Positions 1 through 9,737 of a stretch of 23,819 nucleotides of DNA are shown one piece after another. The notes beneath the pieces are model-generated. The model was not told the DNA's origin, did no database searches, and saw only the letters and a program-made list of their open reading frames with translations. Origin of the DNA: Conidiobolus incongruus B7586 (lineage: Eukaryota > Entomophthoromycota > Entomophthoromycetes > Entomophthorales > Conidiobolaceae); the NCBI GenBank assembly GCA_000697335.1, contig JNEM01012448.1:1-23819 (forward strand). Reading direction: 5' to 3'. The position numbers were made by a program, and so were the translations under genes. Numbering within the stretch: position 1 is the first letter of the stretch; the number at the start of each line of letters is the position of its first letter.

Positions 1-1062
1 TAATAAATAAGAATTTAAATATATCATTTCATTTTTTATTATAAATTATAATAGTAAGTGGCCTTTGTTAATCTAGGTTATATTTATACTTAATGAAATA
101 TTACTCATTAAATCTATCGTCTTATTAATAATATTATTATTATAGGTAAAATTCATTTTCTCTATATTTTTCCATATGATGGTAAATTTTTGATGGCAAA
201 TCTATATAAAAAATTTTGATAAAGGACCTTTAATTAAAATTATATATTATTTAATAATTTAAAATAATAAAAATTAATTTATGATTATAAAGTCCAGTGA
301 TAATATTTATTTTTATATTTATTATTTTTAATTTGGGTTAAAAAACATGGTTTTTTAAAATAGTTTAGGTTGATATATAATACTAATATTAAATTATACC
401 ATTCCAGAGCTCTTCAGAAACCTTTCACAACCTAATATTTTTAATCAAATCTAGATTATCAAATTTATTGATTTTAATATAGAATTTGTGAATTGATATT
501 AGACTGGAGATAAAAAAATTTGACAATTTCTGATATTGAATAATTCACTCTTTTTTAAATCATCTATAATTAAGATCAACTTGAAAATTATTTTTTTTCT
601 ATTCAATGCATATTTTATTACTTTTTTGAAAATACGGCTAATAATCAAATTATCAGGTTGTTTTTGCAGTGAATGTTTATGCTTAAATTACTGTAACATT
701 ATTATTCTACTTAGGATAAAATTAACATATTTGTTGAACATCATGCTTTTATTAATTAATTTTAAATTTTAAATATAAAAAGATTGTGATATTTAAAATA
801 AAATCTACTAATATGATGATTTAATTTAAATAGTTAAATTCACCAATATCCATCAACATAATATATTATTCAATTTGGATAATTTTATAATTATTATTCT
901 AATTATACAAATAATACCGATGAAAATGGCGATTTTAATTTTCTTTTACATTGAATGAGAAACAGTAAAAATGATTTATTTTCAGTTTAACAAAAATAAT
1001 CACAAGGTATAACGTGACTTAAATTAATTTATACCAATTTTAAATTACATTCTTTAATCCTA

Positions 1063-1072
1063 CAAGATTGAA
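1063..1072 (+). promoter_or_regulatory. Shared upstream motif CAAGATTGAA, gene 1
   Basis: The decamer CAAGATTGAA starts 229 bases before the ATG at 1292. The identical decamer starts 229 bases before the ATG of copy 3 (9509, ATG 9738). Flanks are largely diverged, so this may be a retained regulatory site. That it binds a factor is inference. Confidence 0.35.
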
Positions 1073-1220
1073 ATTTTAATAATTATTGGCTTATTATGCC
1101 AATGTACATTACACTAAAAATTCAAACCTCATCACATTATTAACATAAAACAAATGGAAATTATATCAATTCTAATTATGAGTTTAGTATAAAGAGAGCA
1201 ATTTGGGAATCTAATTCGAA

Positions 1221-1230
1221 TATATATAAG
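1221..1230 (+). promoter_or_regulatory. TATA-like element of M18 gene 1
   Basis: TATATATAAG lies about 65 bases upstream of the ATG. It is followed at 1238-1246 by ATTTCCCAA, a nonamer also found at 9689-9697 just after the TATA-like element of copy 3. Similar order and spacing in the two paralogues support a core promoter. Confidence 0.45.
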
Positions 1231-1291
1231 CTTATCAATTTCCCAATAACTGAATTTAATATTTGATTAAAAATAGAATTTGTATTTAACT

Positions 1292-2804
1292 ATGTGGATC
1301 AATCCTTCACTTGCTTCTATTTTACTTGGTTTAACTCATTTTATTGCTGGACAGGTACTTTGAAATTAATATACAATATTAAAAATAGTTATCTAATAAT
1401 TAATGATAGAATATTAACCCAGATCAATACTACGAAGTAGGTCAAGATTATGTCAATTTCTTGACCCATTCTGTTCCCAGTCCCTTCCATGCCGTCGAAG
1501 AAGCTTCCAAAAGATTGAAGGCTCAAGGCTTCAAGAGACTTAGTGAATCCAAGGATTGGGAGAAGGAAATCCAACCCAATGGAAAGTATTACATCATTAG
1601 AAATGGCGCCAGTTTAGTTGCTTTTGCTGTTGGTGGCGAATATGTTGCTGGAAATGGTTTCACTATTGCTGGTACCCATACTGATTCTCCTCAACTCAAG
1701 TTGAAGCCTAACTGGTCCAAGACCAAGGATGGGTTCAGCACCGCTGGTGTCGAAACTTATGGTGGTGGTATCTGGCACACTTGGATTGATCGTAACTTGG
1801 GCCTTGCTGGTAAAGTTATTGTTCAAGATGGCAACAAGTATAAGACCAAATTGATCAACATTAACAAGCCTGTTCTCTACATTCCCGGTTTACCAGTTGA
1901 ATTAAACACTGCTAACTCTAAGACCACATTTATTAAGATTAACAAGGAAACCAATTTGGTTCCTCTCATTGGTTTGAGCAATGCTGCCAACAACAAGGCC
2001 GATGCTGGTAAATTGTTGTGGAATCAAGTCGCTGCCCAAGCTGGCGTTCCTGCTGACAAGATCTCTGGATTTGAATTAAGTGCCTATGATTTACAAAAGC
2101 CCACATTAGGAGGTTTCCGTAACGAATTCGTTCTCTCAGGTCGTCAAGATAACTTAATGATGTCGTATGGTGCCATTGAGGGTCTTTTACACAGTTTGAC
2201 CGATAACAGTCTCAAGAGCGATCCCAATGTTCGTGTTGCTGCCATTTTCGATCACGAAGAAGTTGGAAGTAGTTCTCGCCACGGTGCTGGTTCAACTCTC
2301 CTCCCCAATATTATCTCGAGAGTTGTCAGCTCACAGGCTAAGCCTGGACAAGATCCTACCCTTTATGATCAAGGCATTGCTAAATCTTTCCTCGTCTCTG
2401 CTGATCAAGGTCATGCTCAACATCCTAACTACCCCACCAAGATTGAAAGCAATAACGCTCCTGTCATCAACGAAGGACCTGCTTTGAAGATCCACCTTGG
2501 CCAAAGATACTCCACCAACGCCCATACTGGCTTGGTCCTCCAATTAGCTGCTAGAGCTGCTAACATCACTGTCCAAACCTTCCTCAACCGTAACGATGGT
2601 TCTCCCGGTTCCACCATCGGTCCCATCCTCAGTACTTTAAGCGGTATCCCCACCGTGGATATCGGTAACACACAATTTTCTATGCATTCCGCTCGTGAAA
2701 TTTCAGGTACTTTAGATGTTCTCAAAGCTCGCGACCTCTTCACAAGCTACTTCCGCAACTTCCCTCAAATCAGTCGCCAATTAGACGCTGATATTGATGA
2801 ATAA
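1292..2804 (+). CDS. Secreted M18 aspartyl aminopeptidase, apparently active copy
   Basis: Two exons, 1292-1354 and 1410-2804, give 485 residues. The 55-base intron begins GTACTT and ends ATAG. Exon 1 encodes exactly MWINPSLASILLGLTHFIAGQ-type sequence, a signal peptide of 21 residues with a hydrophobic core; the M18 domain fills the rest. Family metal and catalytic residues are all visible: His111 (GTHTDSP), Asp268 (GRQDN), Glu304 and Glu305 (DHEEVGS), Asp353 (SADQGHA) and His447 (MHSARE). Lys381 occupies the position that in human DNPEP contacts the acidic substrate side chain. M18 enzymes remove N-terminal Asp or Glu and form large tetrahedral dodecamers, usually in cytosol or vacuole; here secretion is predicted. 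NWS and NIT glycosylation sequons fit the secretory route. Odd: the family's AIHL histidine is Glu185 (PVELN). The start was chosen because it gives a complete signal peptide and matches copy 3. Confidence 0.93.
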
Positions 2805-3807
2805 TTCTAATTAATAATAATTCAAAACTATTTAAAATCATATTTATTTAATAATTTCAATCTTTAATAAATAATCATTTTTTTAATTATTTAAATTACA
2901 AATATACTGATTAATATTTTAAATTAATTTTATTTAAATCATTTATTTATTAAAATTATTAGAGAATTATTAATTATCAATAATATTATAATAATTATTA
3001 ATGGTCAATTTTTTGGTAATAATAAATTTATAATTAATTTTTATTTTTTAGACATCAATATTATTACTTAGAACTTAAAAAACTCGTAAGTTTGGCAAAC
3101 TTCAAGCAATATGAACAATATTAGAATAACCTTTTAAATGAAATATAGCTTTTATTTAGTTACTCATAAAATCCATCTTACATTGTGATAGTAATCATAT
3201 ACTTTTTAATATTCAAAGGTTATTACCAAGTTTGGGCGGAAAAATTTTTATATATTAGATTTCATAATATTGAATATTGAAATATTATTGATCCCTTCTG
3301 GAGTTGAATTATTTAAATTAATATAATTCCAAATTTGATATTAATTTATATATATAATCTATACTGTTTTGGTATTGATTAATATTTTATATATCTGAAT
3401 GAATTTGTAGCTAATTTTTCTTGATTCAAATTTTAAATTTATTACTCAAATTTATTAGAATATTGTTAAATAAATAATGTGATTATTAAGTAAAATTTCA
3501 CTTTTCTGATATTATATTACCTCATTATCTAAAGTTTTAGAATCTTACCTATAAAATTCCATTTGAAAGAAACTTATAATGTATTGAAGAACTCTGATTG
3601 AAATTCTTTGATATTAAATTATTGAAAAAAGTAGGATAAAAAATTATATTGATGGAAAAATAGCTAGAAATACGAATAGAAGATAGAATAATAGATATAT
3701 CAAAAATAAACATATTTAGTAATTACCCAAGAATCATATCTCGAAGTAAAAAAAATACTATATGTGGATTATTATGAAAATAATATTAAAATTTATTAGA
3801 TTTTCAA

Positions 3808-3879
3808 TTTTTGGTTGTATTGTAGTGAAAATACTAGTGTGTCACGCGGGTGACATGGGTTAAATTACCATTTGAAAAG
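3808..3879 (+). pseudogene. Decayed tRNA-Asp(GTC) copy
   Basis: Aligned without gaps over 72 bases to the intact tRNA-Asp at 11521-11592 (minus strand), this plus-strand stretch matches at 53 positions by my hand count, about 74 percent. The anticodon triplet and following arm are preserved as the 14-mer GTCACGCGGGTGAC, and the T arm as ATGGGTTAAATTACCA against CTGGGTTCAATTCCCA. The anticodon stem's 5' side and the acceptor stem no longer pair, and the B box is damaged (GGTTAAATTAC). Changes are mostly C or G to A or T. It is almost certainly not functional. Confidence 0.8.
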
Positions 3880-6452
3880 TTATATTGAGGTTTAGATTGT
3901 TTCAAAAATTTATTCATTTGAACTTTTTTATCAATTTCGAAATATTTATATTTTAATATAATATAATATATTGTATATTATCTTAACTTTTTGAACATAA
4001 CATCTTTTATCTACTCTATTTTTAATATATCTTTCAATCTTTGTTTATGACCCTTTTGAAACAGATTAAATATATTCCAATGATTTTTGTTTTTATATTG
4101 ATATATGAACCATCTATTTCTATTTTTATCTTATTATTAGCAAATAAATATATCAAATATTACCTATTTATATACATCATTAAGTTTTATGAACTAATTT
4201 TTATTTTGTAATAATTTTAATACTTTCATTAGTTACACTCTTGTTTAATTAATTCTACGACTATATCTTAATTCTGATACTATTGGAAACAACCATTGAT
4301 AAAGTATTTCTAAGAATTAATGATATCAACCTATGCTTAATATAAAAGAAAATATTCTTTACTTTATTTAATATATATATATATATTGAACATACGTTAT
4401 CAAATCAATCATTGATATAATAGTATCATTTCAAAATTTTGGTTTATTAATAAATAACAATATATACAAGAATATATGCACTGATTTTTAAACTTGTTAG
4501 AGATATAGGACTTAACATAATTATAGATAATTACATAACAATATAAAAATATTTTAATTATTGCAGCTTGAAATTTTGTTAATATATTATCATATATATA
4601 ATCTTTGTATTTCAATAATCTAATATTATATACTATTCGAAATGAATTTTTCATGATACTTTTAATTCAATGATCAAATATTACTGAATATAAAATATTA
4701 AAAATTATCATAAGAAAATAAAATAGCGTTTATTATTTCAAGTTATAACTGATGCCCTTATATCTAAAATCTTTGAATGTTTCAATTCCATTTTTCTATA
4801 ACCAATTATTTTATTAATTAATACCGTTTTTAATATTAGGTATGTTTTACACATTAATAATTTTTCAAAGTATTCTTATTATTTTGATACTTACATAGGT
4901 AACTTAACTATGTCAAATTGATTTATTATTTAATTATTAAACTATTTTAAAAATGTCATAATAATCAGTAATTGAATTATATTTTACAAACTATTCACAA
5001 ATTTTATAATATTAAAATGCTATTTATAAACCCAAATTTTTGGAAATAATATATTTGATTTTAAGAAGCATGTGTTTGAAATATACCGTAAAATTCAAGT
5101 TATTTCATAATGTTTTTATGATTTTTTACTTAATTATCATTTAAAATTAATAAATATTTAACATCATTATCTTTATCATGTAATAAATAAATTTATTAAT
5201 TCAAAATTAATTGTAGAACTTTAAAAAAATTAATTATTTTTAAATACCACAAAAATATCCGCGAATTTTGATATTTACCTTATTAGTAAAATAAAATTGA
5301 AAAATGTTACTATATTGAATCTTAAATATCTAGATAAAATTATATCTTATGCTGAAATACTTTTGCTGTAGTTAAATATGATATTTTATTATAAAAAGAA
5401 TTTTAAAAAGATGAATTGATATATCCTCAAAAAATCAATTATGGTCTAATTGAACTAATTTGTCAAGTCGAGTGATCATGTGATAACCACTTGATGGTTT
5501 TCAGTCATCTGATATATGTTAGGGTTTATATTCTTATTCAAGTGGCATACCAAATTCAAAATAATATTTTTCTTTATAGAATCATTTCATATAATCAAAA
5601 ATGTAGACTTTATCCAAATTTGGAGATGAATGTTAATTTTGAATCAAAGCCATAATTACTTTAAATCATATTACTGTCATCATTTATAAATAGATTCCAA
5701 AATAGGCAATTATGAATATTGCGGAGTACAAAAATTATATTAATGAATTCGAAACTTAGAGTTTTATTATTTGGTTATATAAAGTGTAATATCATTCATA
5801 CCCAAATAACATACTAATTGATAAATATAGCGTAATAATATTAAAATAATAAATGGATAATCTCAAAAATATTGGATATCTCAAGTGTTTTTCTTTTTAA
5901 ATATGAGCAATAGATTCCAAAATGATTCAAATTCTGAATTTGATAAGCATATAGGAAAAATTAATGAATCATTTTTCAAAAATCATTACCTAGTTGATGT
6001 ATCACAATTAATCAAGTATCAAAGATAGCGTGCCTGAAGGAAAATAACACATACATGCTTGTGACTCTTTCAAGGTTGGATCTAAATGACACCATTGTCA
6101 CAAATACTTAGAAATATTCAATTAAAATAAGATAATTATTAGATATTAAGATATTTTCAAAATATTCTCATTATGTACTATTAGATTTATTAAAATGTGA
6201 TTTTTTCTAAATGCTAAATTTGATTCAATATTAATGAAAAATTATAACAGTATAAAAAATATTAAATGATAAAGTTTAGTGTGATAAAGGATAATATACT
6301 GATCATATTGTTATTTACTGGAGAATTCGTTTTATAATTGTAATAATTAAATAGACAAATCGAGTAAAGCAATTATCTAATTCTAGAATATGTTAAAACA
6401 CAAAAATTAATACAAAACTGAAAATTTGCAGTAAGTCACACATACATTAATA

Positions 6453-6480
6453 AAGATTTTATAAGATTTTATAAGATTTA
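6453..6480 (+). repeat. Short tandem repeat upstream of M18 gene 2
   Basis: AAGATTTTAT occurs twice in tandem followed by AAGATTTA, which with the next bases (ATCTTGG) forms the near-palindrome AAGATTTAATCTT. It lies about 170 bases upstream of the gene 2 ATG. It may be a regulatory site or simple slippage; the sequence does not decide. Confidence 0.4.
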
Positions 6481-6502
6481 ATCTTGGAAACACAAATTAA
6501 GG

Positions 6503-6510
6503 TATAAATA
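6503..6510 (+). promoter_or_regulatory. TATA-like element of M18 gene 2
   Basis: TATAAATA lies 147 bases before the ATG at 6650, so it would imply a 5' leader of around 110 bases if used. The leader ends with an ATAG-like stretch (near 6625-6630), so a small intron in the 5' untranslated region is possible but not demonstrated. Confidence 0.35.
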
Positions 6511-6649
6511 GTTAAATTAGAACAAATTTGATTGGAGATTATTGCAACGAGTTGATTTGGTCGTGTTTCTAATTAATTTCCGTTACGAAATCTTAAAAAC
6601 TAAGATTAGAACTTTATTTAATTTATAGCTTACTTATATTTGATTCATC

Positions 6650-8092
6650 ATGGTCAAGCTCTTTTGTTCTGTACTATCCTTGATCGTTAGCTCGATCATT
6701 GCTCAAGATGCTTCATATCCCACTCATCCAACGGATGTTGTTTCTGATTTCATTAACTATGTCAACTCTTCCCCCTCAGTCTATCACTCCGTCGCAAGCA
6801 GCAAAGAGCGCTTGGAAAAGGCTGGTTACAAGAGATTAAGCGAAAAAGAAAACTGGAAGGATGCTTTGAAGCCAAATGGTAAATACTATGTTATCCGTGG
6901 TAAATCAACCCTCGTCGCCTTCTCTGTTGGCGGTCAATACAAACCCGGTAATGGATTCAGTATCATTGCTTCACACGATGACTCTCCTTCCCTTCGTCTT
7001 AAACCCAAATACAATAAGGGCAACAAGCAATACCTTCAAGCTGGTTTCGCTACTTACGGCGATGGTGCCTGGTACTCTTGGTTCGATCGCGATCTTGGTC
7101 TCGCTGGTAGATTGATCATTGAAGACAAGCCTGGCCATTTTGTTGACACACTTGTCAATATCAACAGACCCATTTTCCGTATCCCTACTTTAGCCATTCA
7201 TTTAGACCGAACCATTGATTCTGAAGGTTTCACTATTAACCCTGAAACTGAACTTGTCCCTATTGCTGGCACTTTGAATGCACCCAATGCTATTAATAAT
7301 ACCCTCTTTGTTCATCATCTTCTGGCTGAAGAGCTCAAAATCAAGCCCCACCAAATTGTTGATCAAGATTTGGCTTTATATGATTTGAATCCCACAACTG
7401 TTGGCCTCGTTACTGGCGATGTAATCACTGGGCACCGTCTTGATGCTCTTACCATGACCTATGCTGGTCTCAGAGCTTTGATCGACAGCTCTAATAGTGA
7501 AAACTTGAGCAATGATAGCCGCGTTCGTGTTTTCGTTCAATTTGATCACGAAAAGGTCGGAAGTTCTTCCTTTCAAGGTGCCAAATCCAGCTTCTTGCCC
7601 TCTATCCTTAAGCGCATTACATTCGCTACTCCTTCAACTGATGCATCTGTCCAAGAACAAGCTCTTACTGATTCTCTCCTAGTCTCTACAGAACAAGGCC
7701 ATGCCTACAATCCCTCCGGCGCCTCCCTCTACGAGAGTGAACACTTAGTTCACTTGAATGCTGGACCCTTCATCGCTTACAATCACGGCACCAAGTATGC
7801 TACCAACTCTGCCACCTCCTCTCATTTGACTGCTGTTGCCAAGGCTGCCAATGTCACTTTACAACGCAAGATTCACCGCAACGACATCAGTGAACGCACT
7901 ACATTCGGTGCCGCTCTGGCTTCTCTTCTTGGTGTCTCTACAGTTGATTTCGGTACTGGTCAACTCTCCAAGAACTCCATTCGTGAAGTTATCGGAGTCC
8001 ATGACTTGCAAGACAGTGTCAAAGTTCTTACCAAATTTTTGGAAGTTTCTCCTGTCCAACTCCAAGACGAAGATGGCTTCGATGAATTATAA
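6650..8092 (+). CDS. Secreted M18-family pseudo-aminopeptidase
   Basis: One uninterrupted frame of 480 residues. It starts with a signal peptide (MVKLFCSVLSLIVSSIIAQ, about 19 residues) followed by a full-length M18 domain, clearly more distant from gene 1 than copy 3 is. Of the six metal or catalytic residues of the family, His109 (SHDDSP), Asp265 (HRLDA) and Glu301 remain. The second Glu of the DHEEVGS motif is Lys302, the SADQ aspartate is Glu348 (STEQGHA), and the MHS histidine is Asn442 (LSKNSIRE). The acidic-substrate Lys is replaced by Ala. The interfacial histidine is kept as His184 (LAIHLDR), as is the canonical WFDRDL segment. The frame is long and clean with normal exon-like composition, so it looks expressed. 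I infer a catalytically dead, possibly regulatory or structural, secreted paralogue. It lacks the intron found in its neighbours. Confidence 0.9.
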   Translation: MVKLFCSVLSLIVSSIIAQDASYPTHPTDVVSDFINYVNSSPSVYHSVASSKERLEKAGYKRLSEKENWKDALKPNGKYYVIRGKSTLVAFSVGGQYKPGNGFSIIASHDDSPSLRLKPKYNKGNKQYLQAGFATYGDGAWYSWFDRDLGLAGRLIIEDKPGHFVDTLVNINRPIFRIPTLAIHLDRTIDSEGFTINPETELVPIAGTLNAPNAINNTLFVHHLLAEELKIKPHQIVDQDLALYDLNPTTVGLVTGDVITGHRLDALTMTYAGLRALIDSSNSENLSNDSRVRVFVQFDHEKVGSSSFQGAKSSFLPSILKRITFATPSTDASVQEQALTDSLLVSTEQGHAYNPSGASLYESEHLVHLNAGPFIAYNHGTKYATNSATSSHLTAVAKAANVTLQRKIHRNDISERTTFGAALASLLGVSTVDFGTGQLSKNSIREVIGVHDLQDSVKVLTKFLEVSPVQLQDEDGFDEL

Positions 8093-9501
8093 TTCAATTC
8101 ATCATGTTTAACATTCAAAAATATTTATTTTATTGCCAGATTCATTAATAGTGAAGGACATATATTTTATTTATTTAAACCGTAATAATATCAATCATAT
8201 TCATAATATTAATAAAAATATAAATAATTATATTATATAATAATGGTCTACTGATATATTTTTAATATTCATTGCATTTATCAAATGTAAATAAACCAAA
8301 TTCAACAGAAATTGAATAGTGCATTTTTCCAAACCCAAAATCAAAAACTTGTCATTTATTACTTAGATTTGAATATTTGATTTGAATAAATTATGGTATA
8401 AAATGATTACTTTAAAAATTAAACCAAAATCAACCATATAATTAATTTAGTTTTTTGTTTTCTAAAATATATTGAAATATTTTTTTATACATTATGATAA
8501 AATATCTCTAAATATACTAATACATTGCTCTTAACAGTATAATATAGTTCTATTATATCAATGTTAATTATTAAATTTGATATTGAAATTTGAAATTACA
8601 AGTAATAATTAATTTTGAAATAACAAATATTTTCGAAAACTGATTTTATCATTAATAAGGGTTATATTATAATACTGGTTAAAAACTTTCTAAAAGTTTC
8701 AACTTTTTTCTCTACATAATTGCTAAAATATATGATTGATCTATATTAGATCTATTTATTTCGATTCTTAATTATTGATTCAACTGATTTAATAGTAATT
8801 TCAACAATTTCAGAATACAAATTAACTTCTTAAAAGTTCAGGAAACATTAAAAGTAATACTGAAACAGAGATTTTACAGAAGTTGATAGTATAGTGTTAA
8901 TGATCCAATACATTTCGGTAATACGATTTGCTATATTTTCAAATTACTTGAAGTAATATACTAATATACCTGTATTTTGAGATTATCAATTTAAATATAA
9001 ACATAAAGCAAAAATAGTAGAATTGATGAATCTATAGCATATTTATTATTTATACAACTAAACTTGGTGAATAGAAATTAATATATTCAACCTTGGATTC
9101 CGCATATGTTGCAATTGATCAATTTTTTGCAATTATAGATATATTTTTATTATAGAATAATAATTTGAGATTGATTAATGGTAAATTGAATCAATGATCA
9201 ATCTATCAACTCAATTCAACTTTTTTGATAATTATAACTATTGCTAATTGTATGAAGACTATTACAAATATACTTGAATGTTAAATTATTCTAAGTATTG
9301 ACCTAATTTTTGAGAATAAAAAATATATAATTGGTATTAAGTATTGAAATATATTAAATAAGAAATTGGGTAATTAATGATCAGAATATGGTCTATTATC
9401 ATTGTTAAGGGTATTTAACCCTAAAGTTTTTAAAAATCTGCAAGAATTAGGCGATTCTTAAGAATTATTGCAAATTGAACCAAAACTGAAATAAAAATGT
9501 T

Positions 9502-9515
9502 AATCTTGCAAGATT
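9502..9515. promoter_or_regulatory. Perfect 14-base palindrome upstream of copy 3
   Basis: AATCTTGCAAGATT is identical to its reverse complement, as expected for a site bound by a symmetric dimeric factor. Its right half is part of the CAAGATTGAA decamer shared with gene 1, where only the right half-site is kept. No factor can be named. Confidence 0.35.
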
Positions 9516-9673
9516 GAATTGGTTGAAATGGTATTTTAAGCTGGATAGTGGATTTGATAACAAGACAGTTTTCACATTGGTGTCGTTCGAAAGTATTGTT
9601 CAATCTTACCGAATTTTTCGTTTATGAAATGATGCCATCTGAAAGAAAAATGCTTATTGGATCAAACATTTGT

Positions 9674-9680
9674 TATAAAA
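9674..9680 (+). promoter_or_regulatory. TATA-like element of copy 3
   Basis: TATAAAA lies 64 bases before the ATG at 9738 and is followed by ATTTCCCAA at 9689-9697, mirroring the arrangement upstream of gene 1. The promoter therefore still looks whole although the coding region is broken. Confidence 0.45.
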
Positions 9681-9737
9681 TCTGCAGTATTTCCCAAACT
9701 AGGTTTATTAATAAATAGGTTCTTGGTATTTGAAATA

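Larger units (their letters stand above)
1..1291. other. AT-rich intergenic region and promoter of M18 gene 1
   Basis: No gene is recognisable. A 78-codon open frame at 536-772 is low-complexity Ile/Leu/Phe/Asn sequence of the kind AT-rich DNA gives by chance. The last 230 bases hold the likely promoter of the gene starting at 1292, including the decamer CAAGATTGAA at 1063-1072 and a TATA-like run at 1221-1230, both with counterparts upstream of copy 3. Confidence 0.6.
2805..6649. other. Long AT-rich intergenic region
   Basis: No protein gene is supported; an 81-codon minus-strand frame at 4409-4654 is low-complexity and probably chance. The stretch holds a decayed tRNA-Asp copy (3808-3879), a short odd palindrome AAGTTTGGCAAACTT (3088-3102), an (AT) run at about 4370-4386, a telobox-like TTAGGGTTTA (5519-5528), two slightly less AT-rich patches (about 5460-5550 and 6000-6110) with 7-8 base inverted repeats, and the gene 2 promoter at its right end. 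Confidence 0.55.
8093..9737. other. AT-rich intergenic region and promoter of copy 3
   Basis: No gene is recognisable up to about 9400. The right end is less AT-rich and holds a perfect 14-base palindrome (9502-9515), the decamer shared with gene 1 (9509-9518), a TATA-like TATAAAA (9674-9680), and AACCCTAA at 9417-9424, which sits in a small AGGGT/ACCCT hairpin. An open frame from 9657 only runs through exon 1 and the intron of copy 3 and is not a separate gene. Confidence 0.55.

Noticed and set aside
536-772. 78-codon plus-strand open frame
   Set aside because: Low-complexity hydrophobic composition without conserved features or upstream context; likely chance.
1355-1409. Starting gene 1 downstream of the intron
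   Set aside because: No suitable ATG precedes the conserved N-terminal helix, whereas the spliced model gives a complete signal peptide and matches copy 3.
3088-3102. Odd palindrome AAGTTTGGCAAACTT
   Set aside because: Seven-base arms around one base in an intergenic region with no nearby gene start; not enough to call a site.
4409-4654. 81-codon minus-strand open frame
   Set aside because: Ile/Tyr/Asn-dominated low-complexity sequence with no motif; expected by chance in such AT-rich DNA.
6059-6103. Inverted repeat TTGTGAC / GTCACAA with a 31-base loop
   Set aside because: Too short a stem and too large a loop to support an RNA or terminator; no tRNA-like arms found.
8885-8896. A 12-base match (GATAGTATAGTG) to the 5' part of tRNA-Asp
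   Set aside because: Only the A-box region matches; the remaining 60 bases do not align, so chance in AT-rich DNA is the simpler explanation.
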